Assembly: GCF_011752045.1 (NCBI RefSeq)
Contig: NZ_JAAKXW010000001.1
Location: 1,723,233 to 1,787,232, forward strand
Source of the DNA: Microbacterium hydrocarbonoxydans
GTDB lineage: Bacteria > Actinomycetota > Actinomycetes > Actinomycetales > Microbacteriaceae
Direction of reading: 5' to 3'
DNA length: 64,000 nt
Shown here: piece after piece, positions 26,339-34,590 of the stretch
How positions within the stretch are numbered: the first letter of the stretch is position 1
How the letters are laid out: every line of letters starts with the position of its first letter
Translations under genes and position numbers: made by a program
Notes under the pieces: model-generated
What the model was told of the DNA's origin: nothing
The model's database searches: none
Seen by the model: the letters and a program-made list of their open reading frames with translations, nothing else

Positions 26339-26371
26339 GGATGCCGGGGCGGGGGCTCCGCCCCGGCATCC
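26339..26371. terminator. Strong hairpin downstream of the binding-protein gene
   Basis: A perfect 14-bp stem (GGATGCCGGGGCGG with CCGCCCCGGCATCC) and 5-base loop lie 8 bases past the lipoprotein stop. As in the sugar importer, it probably lowers read-through into the permease genes or protects the binding-protein mRNA. Confidence 0.6.
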
Positions 26372-26379
26372 GTCGTGCA

Positions 26380-27561
26380 TCAGCCCTTGATCTCCTGCCA
26401 GGCCTCCGTCCACTTCGCGTAGTCGACGCACTCGACGTCGGTGCGACCGTCGACGCATTCGGCGATCGGCGTCGTCCAGTACCAGATCTGCTCGGCGTAC
26501 GAGGCGTCACCGGCGTGGTAGGCCTCGCAGTCGTCGCGGAAGTCGCACGCCTCCTGGCTGGAAGGCGCCTCGCCGAAGTACGACGTGGCCTGGGCGTTCG
26601 CCTCGGGGCTTGCGATCCAGTCGAGCCATGCGTAGGCGCAGTTCGGGCTCTTCGCCTCGGACGCGATCATCCAGGTGTCCGACCATCCGGTCGCGCCCTC
26701 CTCGGGCAGGGTGACGGCGGTCTTGGCGCCGGAGCCCTCGAGCACGTTCTGGATGACCTGCCAGGTGGTGCCGACGACGGAGTCGCCGCTCTCGAACGCC
26801 TGGATCTCCTTCAGGTAGTCCGACCAGTACTCGCCGACGTGCTGACGCTGCTCCTTGAGCAGGGCCACTGCCGCGTCGAACTGCTCCTGGTCCAGCGCGT
26901 ACGGGTTCTCGATGCCCAGGTCGGGCTGGTGCTTCATCAGGTACAGCGCGGCGTCGGCGATGTAGATCGGCGAGTCGTAGGCGGTCACCTTGCCGGTGTT
27001 CGCGGCGGCGTCGTCGAAGACCGCGCTCCACGAGGTGGGCGCCTCCGGGAAGACATCGGTGTTGTACATCAGGAGGTTGGCGCCGTAGCCGTGGGGGACT
27101 CCGTACGACTGCCCGTCGACGGAGTTCCACGCCTTGTCCTTGAGGAAGTCGAAGATGCCGTCGTAGTTCGGGATGAGGTCGGTGTTCACCGGCGCGACAT
27201 CCTCGGCGGCGATGAGGCGCAGCGTCGCGTCTCCGGAGGCCGCGACGACGTCGTAGTCGCCGGTCTTCATCAGGTTCACGGCCTCATCGGAGGTGCCGTA
27301 CGACTTGGAGACGACCTCGCAGCCGGTGAGCTCCTCGAAGCCGCTGACCCAGTCGACCTCGGGGTCGTTGCTGCCGTCCTCGACGTAGCCGGGCCACGCG
27401 AGGATCGACACCGAGCCTTCGAACTCGCCGAGCTCCTCGGTCTCGGGGGTGGGGGCGCCGCCGCCTCCGGACGAGGTGCCGCAGGCGGACAGGGCGACGA
27501 TCGATCCGATCGCCAGGGCGGCGCCTGCGACAGCACGCCGTCCGCGGGTGAGATTCAACAT
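26380..27561 (-). CDS. PotD-type substrate-binding lipoprotein
   Basis: A 393-residue lipoprotein with lipobox LSAC (Cys near 27) followed by a glycine- and threonine-rich tether. VSILAWPGYVEDG, MKTGDYDVVAASG and GYGANLLMYNTDVFPEAPTSW match spermidine/putrescine-type binders. Six cysteines in the mature part (for example CEVVSK, CAYAW, CDFRDDCEAY, CVDGRTDVECVDY) may form exported disulfides, which is uncommon in PotD. It is the second gene of the operon after the ATPase. Confidence 0.88.
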   Translation of the reverse strand: MLNLTRGRRAVAGAALAIGSIVALSACGTSSGGGGAPTPETEELGEFEGSVSILAWPGYVEDGSNDPEVDWVSGFEELTGCEVVSKSYGTSDEAVNLMKTGDYDVVAASGDATLRLIAAEDVAPVNTDLIPNYDGIFDFLKDKAWNSVDGQSYGVPHGYGANLLMYNTDVFPEAPTSWSAVFDDAAANTGKVTAYDSPIYIADAALYLMKHQPDLGIENPYALDQEQFDAAVALLKEQRQHVGEYWSDYLKEIQAFESGDSVVGTTWQVIQNVLEGSGAKTAVTLPEEGATGWSDTWMIASEAKSPNCAYAWLDWIASPEANAQATSYFGEAPSSQEACDFRDDCEAYHAGDASYAEQIWYWTTPIAECVDGRTDVECVDYAKWTEAWQEIKG

Positions 27562-27603
27562 GAGGATTCCTCTCGGTTCTGCTGTGGATACTGCGGAGAA
27601 AGC

Positions 27604-27621
27604 GGCCGGGCGCGCCCGGCC
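27604..27621. repeat. GC-rich palindrome between ATPase and binding-protein genes
   Basis: GGCCGGGCGCGCCCGGCC is an 18-base perfect palindrome 11 bases past the ATPase stop. Its role is unclear. Confidence 0.4.
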
Positions 27622-27631
27622 TCCGACCCGG

Positions 27632-28678
27632 TCATGCGCCGGGCGGGGTCAGCGACACGACGTCGTCGTCGTGCCACGTCACATCGACGACCCGTCCGCG
27701 CTCGGCGTCGCCGGAGCCGGAACGGTCGTTGCGTTCGAGGACCGTCACGCGGGGGCCGGCCTCGAGGTCGACGACACGGCGGATGCCGCTGCCGACGTAG
27801 ATCGATTCGACGACCACGCCGCGGGCCGAGCGGGCGCCGGGCGCAGCGGCGGAGAGACCCGCGAGCGAGAGCTTCTCGGGACGGATCGAGTTCTCGCCTG
27901 CACGCCCGAGGATCGCGGCGGACTCGGCATCCGAGAAGAGGTTCGAGGTGCCGACGAAGTCCGCGACGAACCGGGAGGCCGGACGCTCGTAGAGGTCCTG
28001 GGGCGTGCCGAGCTGCTCGATCCGCCCGTTGCTGAATACGGCGATGCGGTCGGAGAGCGTCAGCGCCTCCTCCTGGTCGTGCGTGACGAAGATGAAGGTG
28101 ATGCCGAGGTCGCGCTGCAGCTGCTTGAGCTCGACCTGCATCTGCTCGCGGAGCTTGAGGTCGAGGGCGCCGAGGGGCTCGTCGAGCAGCAGCACCTTCG
28201 GCTGCACGACGGTGGCCCTGGCCAGGGCGACCCGCTGCCGCTGGCCGCCGGAGAGCTGCGAGGGGCGGCGCCCCGCCATCTGCTCGAGCCGGACCGCGGC
28301 GAGCGCCTTCATCGCCTTCTCCCGGCGCTCGGCGCGCGGGACGCCGCGCACCCGAAGGCCGTAGGCGACGTTGTCGAGCACGCTCATGTGCGGGAAGAGT
28401 GCGTAGTCCTGGAAGACCGTGTTGACCTGACGGTCGAACGGGGCCTTGGCGGTGACGTCCTCGCCGAAGAGCTCGATGGTGCCGCTGGTGGGCTGCTCGA
28501 ACCCGGCGATGAGCCGGAGGACGGTCGTCTTGCCCGATCCGGACGGGCCGAGCATGGAGAAGAACTCCCCCTCGGCGATCTCGAGGTCGACGTGGTCGAC
28601 GGCCGTCACGGAGCCGAACTCCTTCGTGAGTCCGGTCAGCCGGATGGCGGGTGGTCTGGTGCTGCTCTGCTCTGCCAT
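27632..28678 (-). CDS. ABC transporter ATPase, PotA type
   Basis: A 348-residue ATPase with Walker A GPSGSGKTT at 44-52, Q-loop VFQDYALFPHM near 88, signature LSGGQ at 142-146, Walker B VLLLDEP near 163, and the H-loop in FVTHDQEEA. The last 110 residues are a TOBE-type regulatory domain (GENSIRPEKLSL). AAGGAG lies 5 bases before the ATG. It is the first gene of an ATPase, binding protein, permease, permease operon and is divergent from the GntR regulator with a perfect palindrome between them. Confidence 0.92.
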   Translation of the reverse strand: MAEQSSTRPPAIRLTGLTKEFGSVTAVDHVDLEIAEGEFFSMLGPSGSGKTTVLRLIAGFEQPTSGTIELFGEDVTAKAPFDRQVNTVFQDYALFPHMSVLDNVAYGLRVRGVPRAERREKAMKALAAVRLEQMAGRRPSQLSGGQRQRVALARATVVQPKVLLLDEPLGALDLKLREQMQVELKQLQRDLGITFIFVTHDQEEALTLSDRIAVFSNGRIEQLGTPQDLYERPASRFVADFVGTSNLFSDAESAAILGRAGENSIRPEKLSLAGLSAAAPGARSARGVVVESIYVGSGIRRVVDLEAGPRVTVLERNDRSGSGDAERGRVVDVTWHDDDVVSLTPPGA

Positions 28679-28709
28679 GGGATCTCCTTCGATGCCGATG
28701 GCATTTAAT

Positions 28710-28725
28710 CATATGGATCCATATG
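28710..28725. promoter_or_regulatory. Perfect 16-bp palindrome between potA-type and gntR-type genes
   Basis: CATATGGATCCATATG is a perfect palindrome 31 bases upstream of the ATPase ATG and 87 bases upstream of the GntR start. It is AT-rich in a GC-rich setting. It is the best candidate operator for the divergent GntR protein. Confidence 0.6.
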
Positions 28726-28812
28726 TTCAAAAGGGGGTAATCGTGTTACGGTTCTGTCACGGCCGATCGCCCCCGGATCGGCAGGCTCTTCGCAGGGTCG
28801 GGAAGGAGCACC

Positions 28813-29607
28813 GTGCCACGTCGCGCATCAGGTCATCGGGATGCCGCGCGCTCCGTCGTGTTCGCCCCCCTGGAGGGAGCCGGGCGAGCGGAGCTCGTCG
28901 AACAGCGGCTCACCGACGCGATAGTGAGCGGCGTCCTGCACGACGGCGAGCGGCTCCCCAGCGAGTCCGAGCTCTCACGGAGCCTCGGCGTGGCGCTCGT
29001 CACGGCGCGCGAGGCTCTCGACGCGCTGCGCAGCCACGGCCTCGTACGCACCCGGCGCGGCCGCGACGGCGGCAGCTTCGTGACCTACGACCGCGACACC
29101 GCGGCGCGGCTGCTCGACCAGAGGCTGCACGGACACTCCCGGATCGAGCTGCGCGACCTCGCCCTGCACGCGGCGGCGATCGCCGGCATGGCGGCAGAGG
29201 TCGCCGCGGACCGGGCGAGCGAAGACGACCTGGAGAGCCTCGAACAGCTGCACGAAGGAGCGGACCTCTCCACCGTGGGCGGCGCGCGCCGCACCGCCGG
29301 GCAGTTCCAGCTCGAGGTGGCGGCGGTCAGCCAGTCGCCGCGGCTGGTCCGCGAGGAGGTGCGCCTCCAGGCCGAGGCCGGCCCCCTGCTGTGGATGTCG
29401 CTGCGCGATCCTGACATGCGCGAACGCCAGTCGGGCGCGCGCCGCCGGGTCATCGACGCCATCCGCGACGTCGACCCGGCCGGCGCCCGTGCGGCGGCCG
29501 TCGCCCCCATCGAAGACGCCCTGGCATGGCTCGTCGATCAGAAGCTGCGCCTCGAGTCCTCACCCGCAGCACCCGCCTCCGCCGTGTCGAAGGAGACACC
29601 GAGATGA
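28813..29607 (+). CDS. GntR-family regulator with FCD-type effector domain
   Basis: A 264-residue regulator with a winged helix (AELVEQRLTDAIVSGVLHDG, then LPSESELSRSLGVALVTAREALDAL, about 25-75) and an all-helical FCD-like ligand domain. GGAAGGAG precedes the GTG start. It is divergent from the PotABCD-type operon and overlaps the next gene by 4 bases (ATGA), so the PDC sensor protein is made with it. It probably represses or activates the importer through the CATATGGATCCATATG site. Confidence 0.88.
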   Translation: MPRRASGHRDAARSVVFAPLEGAGRAELVEQRLTDAIVSGVLHDGERLPSESELSRSLGVALVTAREALDALRSHGLVRTRRGRDGGSFVTYDRDTAARLLDQRLHGHSRIELRDLALHAAAIAGMAAEVAADRASEDDLESLEQLHEGADLSTVGGARRTAGQFQLEVAAVSQSPRLVREEVRLQAEAGPLLWMSLRDPDMRERQSGARRRVIDAIRDVDPAGARAAAVAPIEDALAWLVDQKLRLESSPAAPASAVSKETPR

Positions 29608-30359
29608 CCACAACCGCCACGGCCGCGCCGCAGATCGCCGACGGCGTCGCCGCCACCCTCGATCGCATCTTCGCCGTCATCGACGGCTGGCGCGACAGTC
29701 TGCACGAGGCGCTCGCCGACCCGGCGGCCCGGACGGCCGAGCTCACCGACCCGATCACCCATCGGCTGGTGCTCCCTGCGCTCGAGGACGGGCTGATCAC
29801 CGGCGCCGGCTTCGTCGCCGCTCCCGGCCTGCTCTCCGACGCGGAATGGCATCTCGCCTGGTGGCTGGCGGATGCCGCGGCATCCGGCCCTCGCCGCCTG
29901 GCGACGGTGTCCGATCCGTCGAGCGACATGTTCCGCGACCACACCGCGCTGGAGTGGTGGCGGGTGCCCGCGCGCACGCACGCACGGCACCTCACCGGAC
30001 CGTACGTCGACTACGTGTGCACCGACGACTACACGGTGACGATCACCTCCCCCGTCATCGAAGACGGGGAGATGCTCGGCGTCGTCGGCGTGGACTGCCT
30101 CGTCGACCGGCTCGAGCGAGAGCTGCGGCCGCCGATCGTCGCGCACGGCGGCGCCGCGATCGTGAACGCCTCGAGCCGCGTCGTCACGGCGACCGACGCC
30201 CGCCTGGAGACGGGGGCGATCCTGCGGCTCGACGGCCTCGCCGACGCCCTGGCCCCGCTGCGCGAGGCACAGCCCGGCGCCGTCGACATCGCGCTCCCCG
30301 GGGACGTGCGGGTGCTGTCCTGCGGCGACACCTCGCTCGCCCTCGTCACCGGGCTCTGA
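29604..30359 (+). CDS. Soluble PDC/Cache-domain sensor protein
   Basis: A 251-residue protein that looks like a single PDC/Cache ligand-binding unit: ITGAGFVAAPGLL, LEWWRVPARTHARH, GPYVDYVCTDDYTVTITSPV and DGEMLGVVGVDC follow the order of dCache sensors, including the W-R-Y-D pattern used for amino-acid or amine binding. No signal peptide or membrane segment is seen, so it is predicted to be cytoplasmic, unlike most Cache domains. The ATG overlaps the GntR stop. A role as ligand sensor for the regulator or importer is inference. Confidence 0.7.
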   Translation: MTTTATAAPQIADGVAATLDRIFAVIDGWRDSLHEALADPAARTAELTDPITHRLVLPALEDGLITGAGFVAAPGLLSDAEWHLAWWLADAAASGPRRLATVSDPSSDMFRDHTALEWWRVPARTHARHLTGPYVDYVCTDDYTVTITSPVIEDGEMLGVVGVDCLVDRLERELRPPIVAHGGAAIVNASSRVVTATDARLETGAILRLDGLADALAPLREAQPGAVDIALPGDVRVLSCGDTSLALVTGL

Positions 30360-30406
30360 CGCCGCGTCCCCTGGAAACTCCGGCGCGAGGAGCGCAGGCT
30401 GGACCC

Positions 30407-30796
30407 ATGAGCGCATTCCAGATCACCCACGCGTACAGCGGCTTCAGCGTCGACGACATCGACAAGGCCAGAGACTTCTACGGCAAGACTCTCGGTCTGA
30501 AGGTCTCCGACAATCCGATGGGCTTCCTCGACATCGCGCTGCCGCAGGGCGGCTCGATCCTCGTGTACTCGAAGCCGAACCACACGCCGGCGAGCTTCAC
30601 GATCCTGAACTTCCCGGTCGCCGACGTGGAGGCGGCCGTCGACGATCTCGCCGCGCGCGGAGTCACGATGGCGTCATACCCCGAGCTCGGCACCGACGAG
30701 AAGGGCATCGTCCGCGGAGGACCGGGCCGAGGGCCGGACATCGCCTGGTTCACGGACCCGGCCGGCAACGTCCTTTCGGTGCTCGCCGAGGGTTGA
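30407..30796 (+). CDS. VOC-family (glyoxalase/bleomycin-resistance-like) protein
   Basis: A 129-residue protein with the beta-alpha-beta-beta-beta VOC pattern: SGFSVDDIDKARDFYGKTLGLKV at the N terminus and DPAGNVLSVLAEG at the C terminus. Members include isomerases, dioxygenases and antibiotic-binding proteins; metal ligands are not obvious enough to choose. It is separated by 47 bases from the PDC gene and ends at a hairpin shared with manD. Confidence 0.8.
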   Translation: MSAFQITHAYSGFSVDDIDKARDFYGKTLGLKVSDNPMGFLDIALPQGGSILVYSKPNHTPASFTILNFPVADVEAAVDDLAARGVTMASYPELGTDEKGIVRGGPGRGPDIAWFTDPAGNVLSVLAEG

Positions 30797-30829
30797 GCGG
30801 ATGCCTGCCTCGCCCGCCGGCATCCGCTC
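30795..30829. terminator. Bidirectional hairpin between VOC and mannonate dehydratase genes
   Basis: GAGCGGATGCC and GGCATCCGCTC form an 11-bp stem with a 13-base loop exactly between two convergent genes. Confidence 0.6.
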
Positions 30830-30832
30830 CGC

Positions 30833-32074
30833 TCACCAGTCGTGGACGGTGCCGTCGGTCAGCCGGTTCGCGGGCAGGTAGGCCTTCGTGTACTCGAAGG
30901 CGGAGGCCGCCTCCTCATCGAGCTCGACACCGAGGCCCGGTGTGTCGCCAGGGTGCAGGAAGCCGCGTTCGAACGTGAAAGAGGTCTGGAACACGTCCAG
31001 CGTCGTCTCGCTGTGCGGCATGTACTCCTGGATGCCGAAGTTGTGGATGGCGAGGTCGAGGTGCAGCGCCGCAGCCATGCCGACGGGAGAGATGTCGGTG
31101 GGCCCGTGGATGCCGGACTTGATGCCGTAGATCGCCGCGAAGTCGAGGAGCTTCTTCATCGCGGTGATGCCGCCGGTGTGGGTGACGGCCGACCGCACAT
31201 AGTCGATCAGCCGCTCGGTGATGAGAGTCTGGTAGTCGAACACCGTGTTGAAGACCTCGCCGATCGCGAGCGGGGTCGTCGAGTGCTGCCGGACCAGGCG
31301 CAGCGCGGTCTGGTCCTCCCCCGGCGTGCAGTCCTCCAGCCAGAAGAGACGATACGGCTCGACGTCCTTCGCGAAGCGCGCCGCTTCGATCGGCGACATC
31401 CGGTGGTGACCGTCGTGCAGGATGCGCAGGTCGGTGCCGAAGTCGGCGCGGATGCTCTCGAACACCCCGGGCATGTGCGCGAGGTAGGCGTTCGTGTCCC
31501 ACACCTCTTCGGTCGGCGCGGTCGCGGCGGTGCCGTCGGCGGCCCGCTTCGCCGGCTCGTAGTCGTACTTGGCGCCCGGCTTGTTGGTGGCGACGCCGTA
31601 GATCTGGCCGAGACCGGGAACACCGGTCTGCACCCGCACGGCGGTGAAGCCGCTCTCGACGTATCCGGTGATCGCATCCTTCAGCGCGGCGTAGTCACCG
31701 CCGGACGCGTGGCAGTACGCGCGGATGCCGTCGCGGCTGGCGCCGCCCAGCAGCTGGTACAGCGGAACCCCGGCCTTCTTGGCCTTGATGTCCCACAGCG
31801 CCATGTCGACGGCGGCGATGGCGGCCATGGTGACAGGGCCGCGACGCCAGTACGGCGAGCGGTAGAGGTACTGCCAGGTGTCCTCGATGCGGTCCTCGTC
31901 GCGGCCGATGAGGATCGACGCGAGGTGATCGTCGAGGTAGGACGCGACGGACAGCTCGCGGCCGTTGAGCGTCGCATCGCCCCAGCCGACGATCCCGTCG
32001 GACGTGACGATCTTCAGCGTGACGAAGTTGCGGCCGGGGCTGGTCACGTTGACGGTGACGTTCTCGATGGTCAT
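30833..32074 (-). CDS. manD: D-mannonate dehydratase (RspA/ManD, enolase superfamily)
   Basis: A 413-residue enolase-superfamily enzyme that converts D-mannonate to 2-keto-3-deoxy-D-gluconate. The N-terminal capping domain contains [13 protein letters not shown]; the barrel carries [13 protein letters not shown] (metal Asp, His), [11 protein letters not shown] (metal Glu) and [10 protein letters not shown] (metal Glu), with [10 protein letters not shown] supplying the second His. The length fits the 400-residue ManD subgroup. It lies 75 bases past the MFS carrier gene with a hairpin between, and belongs to the sugar-acid operon running from 36146 down. Confidence 0.9.
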   Translation of the reverse strand: MTIENVTVNVTSPGRNFVTLKIVTSDGIVGWGDATLNGRELSVASYLDDHLASILIGRDEDRIEDTWQYLYRSPYWRRGPVTMAAIAAVDMALWDIKAKKAGVPLYQLLGGASRDGIRAYCHASGGDYAALKDAITGYVESGFTAVRVQTGVPGLGQIYGVATNKPGAKYDYEPAKRAADGTAATAPTEEVWDTNAYLAHMPGVFESIRADFGTDLRILHDGHHRMSPIEAARFAKDVEPYRLFWLEDCTPGEDQTALRLVRQHSTTPLAIGEVFNTVFDYQTLITERLIDYVRSAVTHTGGITAMKKLLDFAAIYGIKSGIHGPTDISPVGMAAALHLDLAIHNFGIQEYMPHSETTLDVFQTSFTFERGFLHPGDTPGLGVELDEEAASAFEYTKAYLPANRLTDGTVHDW

Positions 32075-32093
32075 GGGTGCTCCTGTCGAGGGT

Positions 32094-32120
32094 GTGCGGC
32101 CGCCGCGGCGGCGGCCGCAC
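32094..32120. terminator. Hairpin between MFS carrier and mannonate dehydratase genes
   Basis: GTGCGGCCGCCGC and GCGGCGGCCGCAC are perfect complements around a single G, giving a very stable stem. It may tune expression within the operon. Confidence 0.5.
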
Positions 32121-32149
32121 CCGGGGTTCTCATGCGTCGGTGGACGCGG

Positions 32150-33550
32150 TCACATCGCGGGGCGAGGATCGGTGAGGTCGCGGCCTGTCCACTCCGGCGC
32201 GATGATCGCGGCGACGAGGGCGCAGGCGGTGAAGACGCCGAGCAGCACGATGATCGGAACGACGCTGCCGGTCGCCGCGGCGACCCAGGCCGCGGCGACG
32301 ATCGGTCCGACTCCGGTGGCGATGATCGCGGCGATCTCGCGGACGACGGCGGTGAGCGTGTACCGGTTCCGGGCGCCGAAGATCTCCGGGATCGAGATGT
32401 TCTCCATCGACGCGAGGCCGAGCACCGACACATTGTGGATCACGACGTAGCCGACGAAGATCCAGCCGATCTCCTTCGAGTTGATCGCCAGGAGCGTCGG
32501 GACGATCAGCAGCAGCGACAGCGAGCTCATCACGATGTACATCCGGCGGCGGCCGAAGAGGTCGCCGAGGTGCCCGACGAGCGGGATCGTGAGGAAGCCG
32601 ACGAGGGAGGAGACGATGACGACCTCGGGTCCGACGCCCTTCTGCACGGCCAGGGTGACCGTGATGAAGGAGATCAGGTACGTCTGGATGAGCCCCGAGT
32701 TGCCTGCCTGGCCGAAGCGGAGCAGGAACGACACGATGACGGCCTTGATCGGCTTGCGCTCCAGCGACTGCAGCGTGCGGATGTCGTTGGTCTCGGTGGC
32801 CAGCTGCACCATGTCCTCACGGGACAGGGCGCGCCCGTCGACGACGTCGGAGCGCTCCTCGAAGACCGGGCTCTCCTTGAGGTTGAAGCGCACCCAGAGC
32901 GCGAAGAGCATGATCACCGCGCTGCCGATGAACGGGATGCGCCAGCCCCACGCGATGACCTCCTCCTGGACCATGACCGCGAGCAGGATGGCCCAGATGC
33001 CGGAGGCGAACAGGGTCCCGCAGTTCGTGCCCAGTGCGACGAGCGATGCCACGACACCGCGGCGGTTGGCAGGGGCGTACTCGGCGAGCATCACGCCGGC
33101 GCCGGAGATCTCGGCACCGGCGCCGAAGCCCTGCACCAGGCGCAGCACGACGAGGAGGATCGGCGCGAGCAGGCCGACCTGGCCGTAGGTGGGCAGGAAT
33201 CCGATGAGGGTGGTGGCCGCGCCCATCAGCAGGATCGTGTAGTACAGCACCTTGCGGCGGCCGATCTTGTCGCCGATGCGGGCGAAGAACACCGCGCCGA
33301 TCGGACGCGCGACGTAGCCGACCCCGTAAGTGGCCATCGCGAGGACGACCGCCATGCCCGGGTCGCCCGAGGCGAAGAAGACCTGGTTGAAGACGAGGGC
33401 GGCGGCCAGCGAGTACAGCTGGAAGTCCATGAACTCCAGCGCGGTGCCGAGCCAGCCGGAGACGGCGGCGCGGACGAGGTCTCCGAGCGAGCGCTGCGCG
33501 ACGGGCGGGGCCGTCGGAGCAGCCGCTCCGGGGCGGGGGGACGAGCTCAT
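32150..33550 (-). CDS. MFS transporter, metabolite:proton symporter type
   Basis: A 466-residue 12-helix carrier of the MHS/ProP branch: the MFS signature RIGDKIGRRKVLY between helices 2 and 3, LRLVQGFGAGAEISGAGVMLAEY near helix 4 and DLFGRRRMY in the second half. AAGGAG precedes the ATG. It stands between mannonate dehydratase and an idonate/gulonate-type dehydrogenase, so an aldonate such as L-gulonate or idonate is the likely cargo. Confidence 0.85.
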   Translation of the reverse strand: MSSSPRPGAAAPTAPPVAQRSLGDLVRAAVSGWLGTALEFMDFQLYSLAAALVFNQVFFASGDPGMAVVLAMATYGVGYVARPIGAVFFARIGDKIGRRKVLYYTILLMGAATTLIGFLPTYGQVGLLAPILLVVLRLVQGFGAGAEISGAGVMLAEYAPANRRGVVASLVALGTNCGTLFASGIWAILLAVMVQEEVIAWGWRIPFIGSAVIMLFALWVRFNLKESPVFEERSDVVDGRALSREDMVQLATETNDIRTLQSLERKPIKAVIVSFLLRFGQAGNSGLIQTYLISFITVTLAVQKGVGPEVVIVSSLVGFLTIPLVGHLGDLFGRRRMYIVMSSLSLLLIVPTLLAINSKEIGWIFVGYVVIHNVSVLGLASMENISIPEIFGARNRYTLTAVVREIAAIIATGVGPIVAAAWVAAATGSVVPIIVLLGVFTACALVAAIIAPEWTGRDLTDPRPAM

Positions 33551-33585
33551 TGTTACTCCTTCGTAGATGAGTGAAGCGGGTGGGT

Positions 33586-34590
33586 TCAGAGGGCGAGCAG
33601 CACCTTGGCGGACGCCGAGGAGTCGCGTGCGAGGAGGAAGGCCTCGACGGCGTCGGCGGCGGGGATCGCGTGGGACACGACCGCGTCGAGCGCGTCGGAT
33701 CCGGCGAGCAGCGCGATGGCCTCGTCGATCTCCGTCGAGAAGCGGAAGGCGCCGCGCAGGGTCAGCTCCTTGCCGAGCATCGGGGCGAGGTTCACGCCGA
33801 TCTCGGCATTCGGCAGCATCCCGACCTGCACGACGGTGCCGGCCCGGCGCGCCGCCCTGACCGACTGGGTGAGAGAGGCGGCGACGCCGGAGCACTCGAA
33901 GACCACATCGTACGATTCGTCGTCGATCGTGTCGCGTCCGATGAGCACGAGTTCGGCGGCTCCGAGAGCGGCGGCTCTGTCGAGCGGCTCCTGCCGCACG
34001 TCGCCGGCGCCCACCACGGCGGCTCCGGCGTGCACGGCAGCCGCCACGACGAGGAGTCCGATGGGACCCGCGCCGAGGACGAGCACCCGGGCGCCGCGGA
34101 TGTCACCGGCGAGGCCGACGGCGTGCAGGGCCACGGCCAGAGGCTCGGCGAGCGCCGCACGCTCGAGGGAGAGACCGTCGGGAAGCACGCGGATCATGTG
34201 GTCCTCGACGAGCAGGTACTCGGAGGCGCCGCCCTGACGATGCGGCCGCGTGGCGGCGCTGCCCAGGTAGTCGCCGCCCTTGCGCAGATGCGGACGGGCC
34301 TCGAGCCCCGGCACGACGGCGCCATAGCGAGCGGGGTGCACCGTCACCGGCGTCCCCACCGCCAGTCGTCCGGAGGGGTCGAGGTCGACGACGGCGGAGA
34401 GCTCGTGGCCGGGTGTGAGCGGCTCCCGGATCTCGTACTCCCCGTTCGCGCCGTGGAAGTAGTAATGCAGATCGGAGCCGCAGATGCCGACGTACCGCAC
34501 GCGGAGGCGCACCTCCCCGTCAGCGGGTTCGGGCACGGGCGCGTCCTCCCAGCGGATGTCTTCCTTGCCGTGGATGGCCAGCCTCTTCAT
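33586..34590 (-). CDS. Zinc-type alcohol dehydrogenase, L-gulonate/L-idonate 5-dehydrogenase-like (RspB/IdnD)
   Basis: A 334-residue MDR enzyme. Catalytic-zinc residues are visible in GICGSDLHYYFHG (Cys near 37) and PGHE (near 60), and the NAD site in VLVLGAGPIGLLVV (about 165). The region that normally holds four structural-zinc cysteines reads TVHPARYGAVVPGLEARPHL and has none, so the structural zinc site is lost. The following YLGSAATRPHRQGG is typical of idonate/gulonate dehydrogenases. It overlaps the upstream fructuronate-reductase-type gene by 4 bases (ATGA). With ManD it fits the RspAB L-gulonate route. Confidence 0.8.
   Translation of the reverse strand: MKRLAIHGKEDIRWEDAPVPEPADGEVRLRVRYVGICGSDLHYYFHGANGEYEIREPLTPGHELSAVVDLDPSGRLAVGTPVTVHPARYGAVVPGLEARPHLRKGGDYLGSAATRPHRQGGASEYLLVEDHMIRVLPDGLSLERAALAEPLAVALHAVGLAGDIRGARVLVLGAGPIGLLVVAAAVHAGAAVVGAGDVRQEPLDRAAALGAAELVLIGRDTIDDESYDVVFECSGVAASLTQSVRAARRAGTVVQVGMLPNAEIGVNLAPMLGKELTLRGAFRFSTEIDEAIALLAGSDALDAVVSHAIPAADAVEAFLLARDSSASAKVLLAL

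Noticed and set aside
33586..34590. Reading the missing cysteines as a sequencing error
   Set aside because: The region aligns without gaps or frame changes to a related sugar-acid dehydrogenase pattern, so loss of the structural zinc site is more likely than error.
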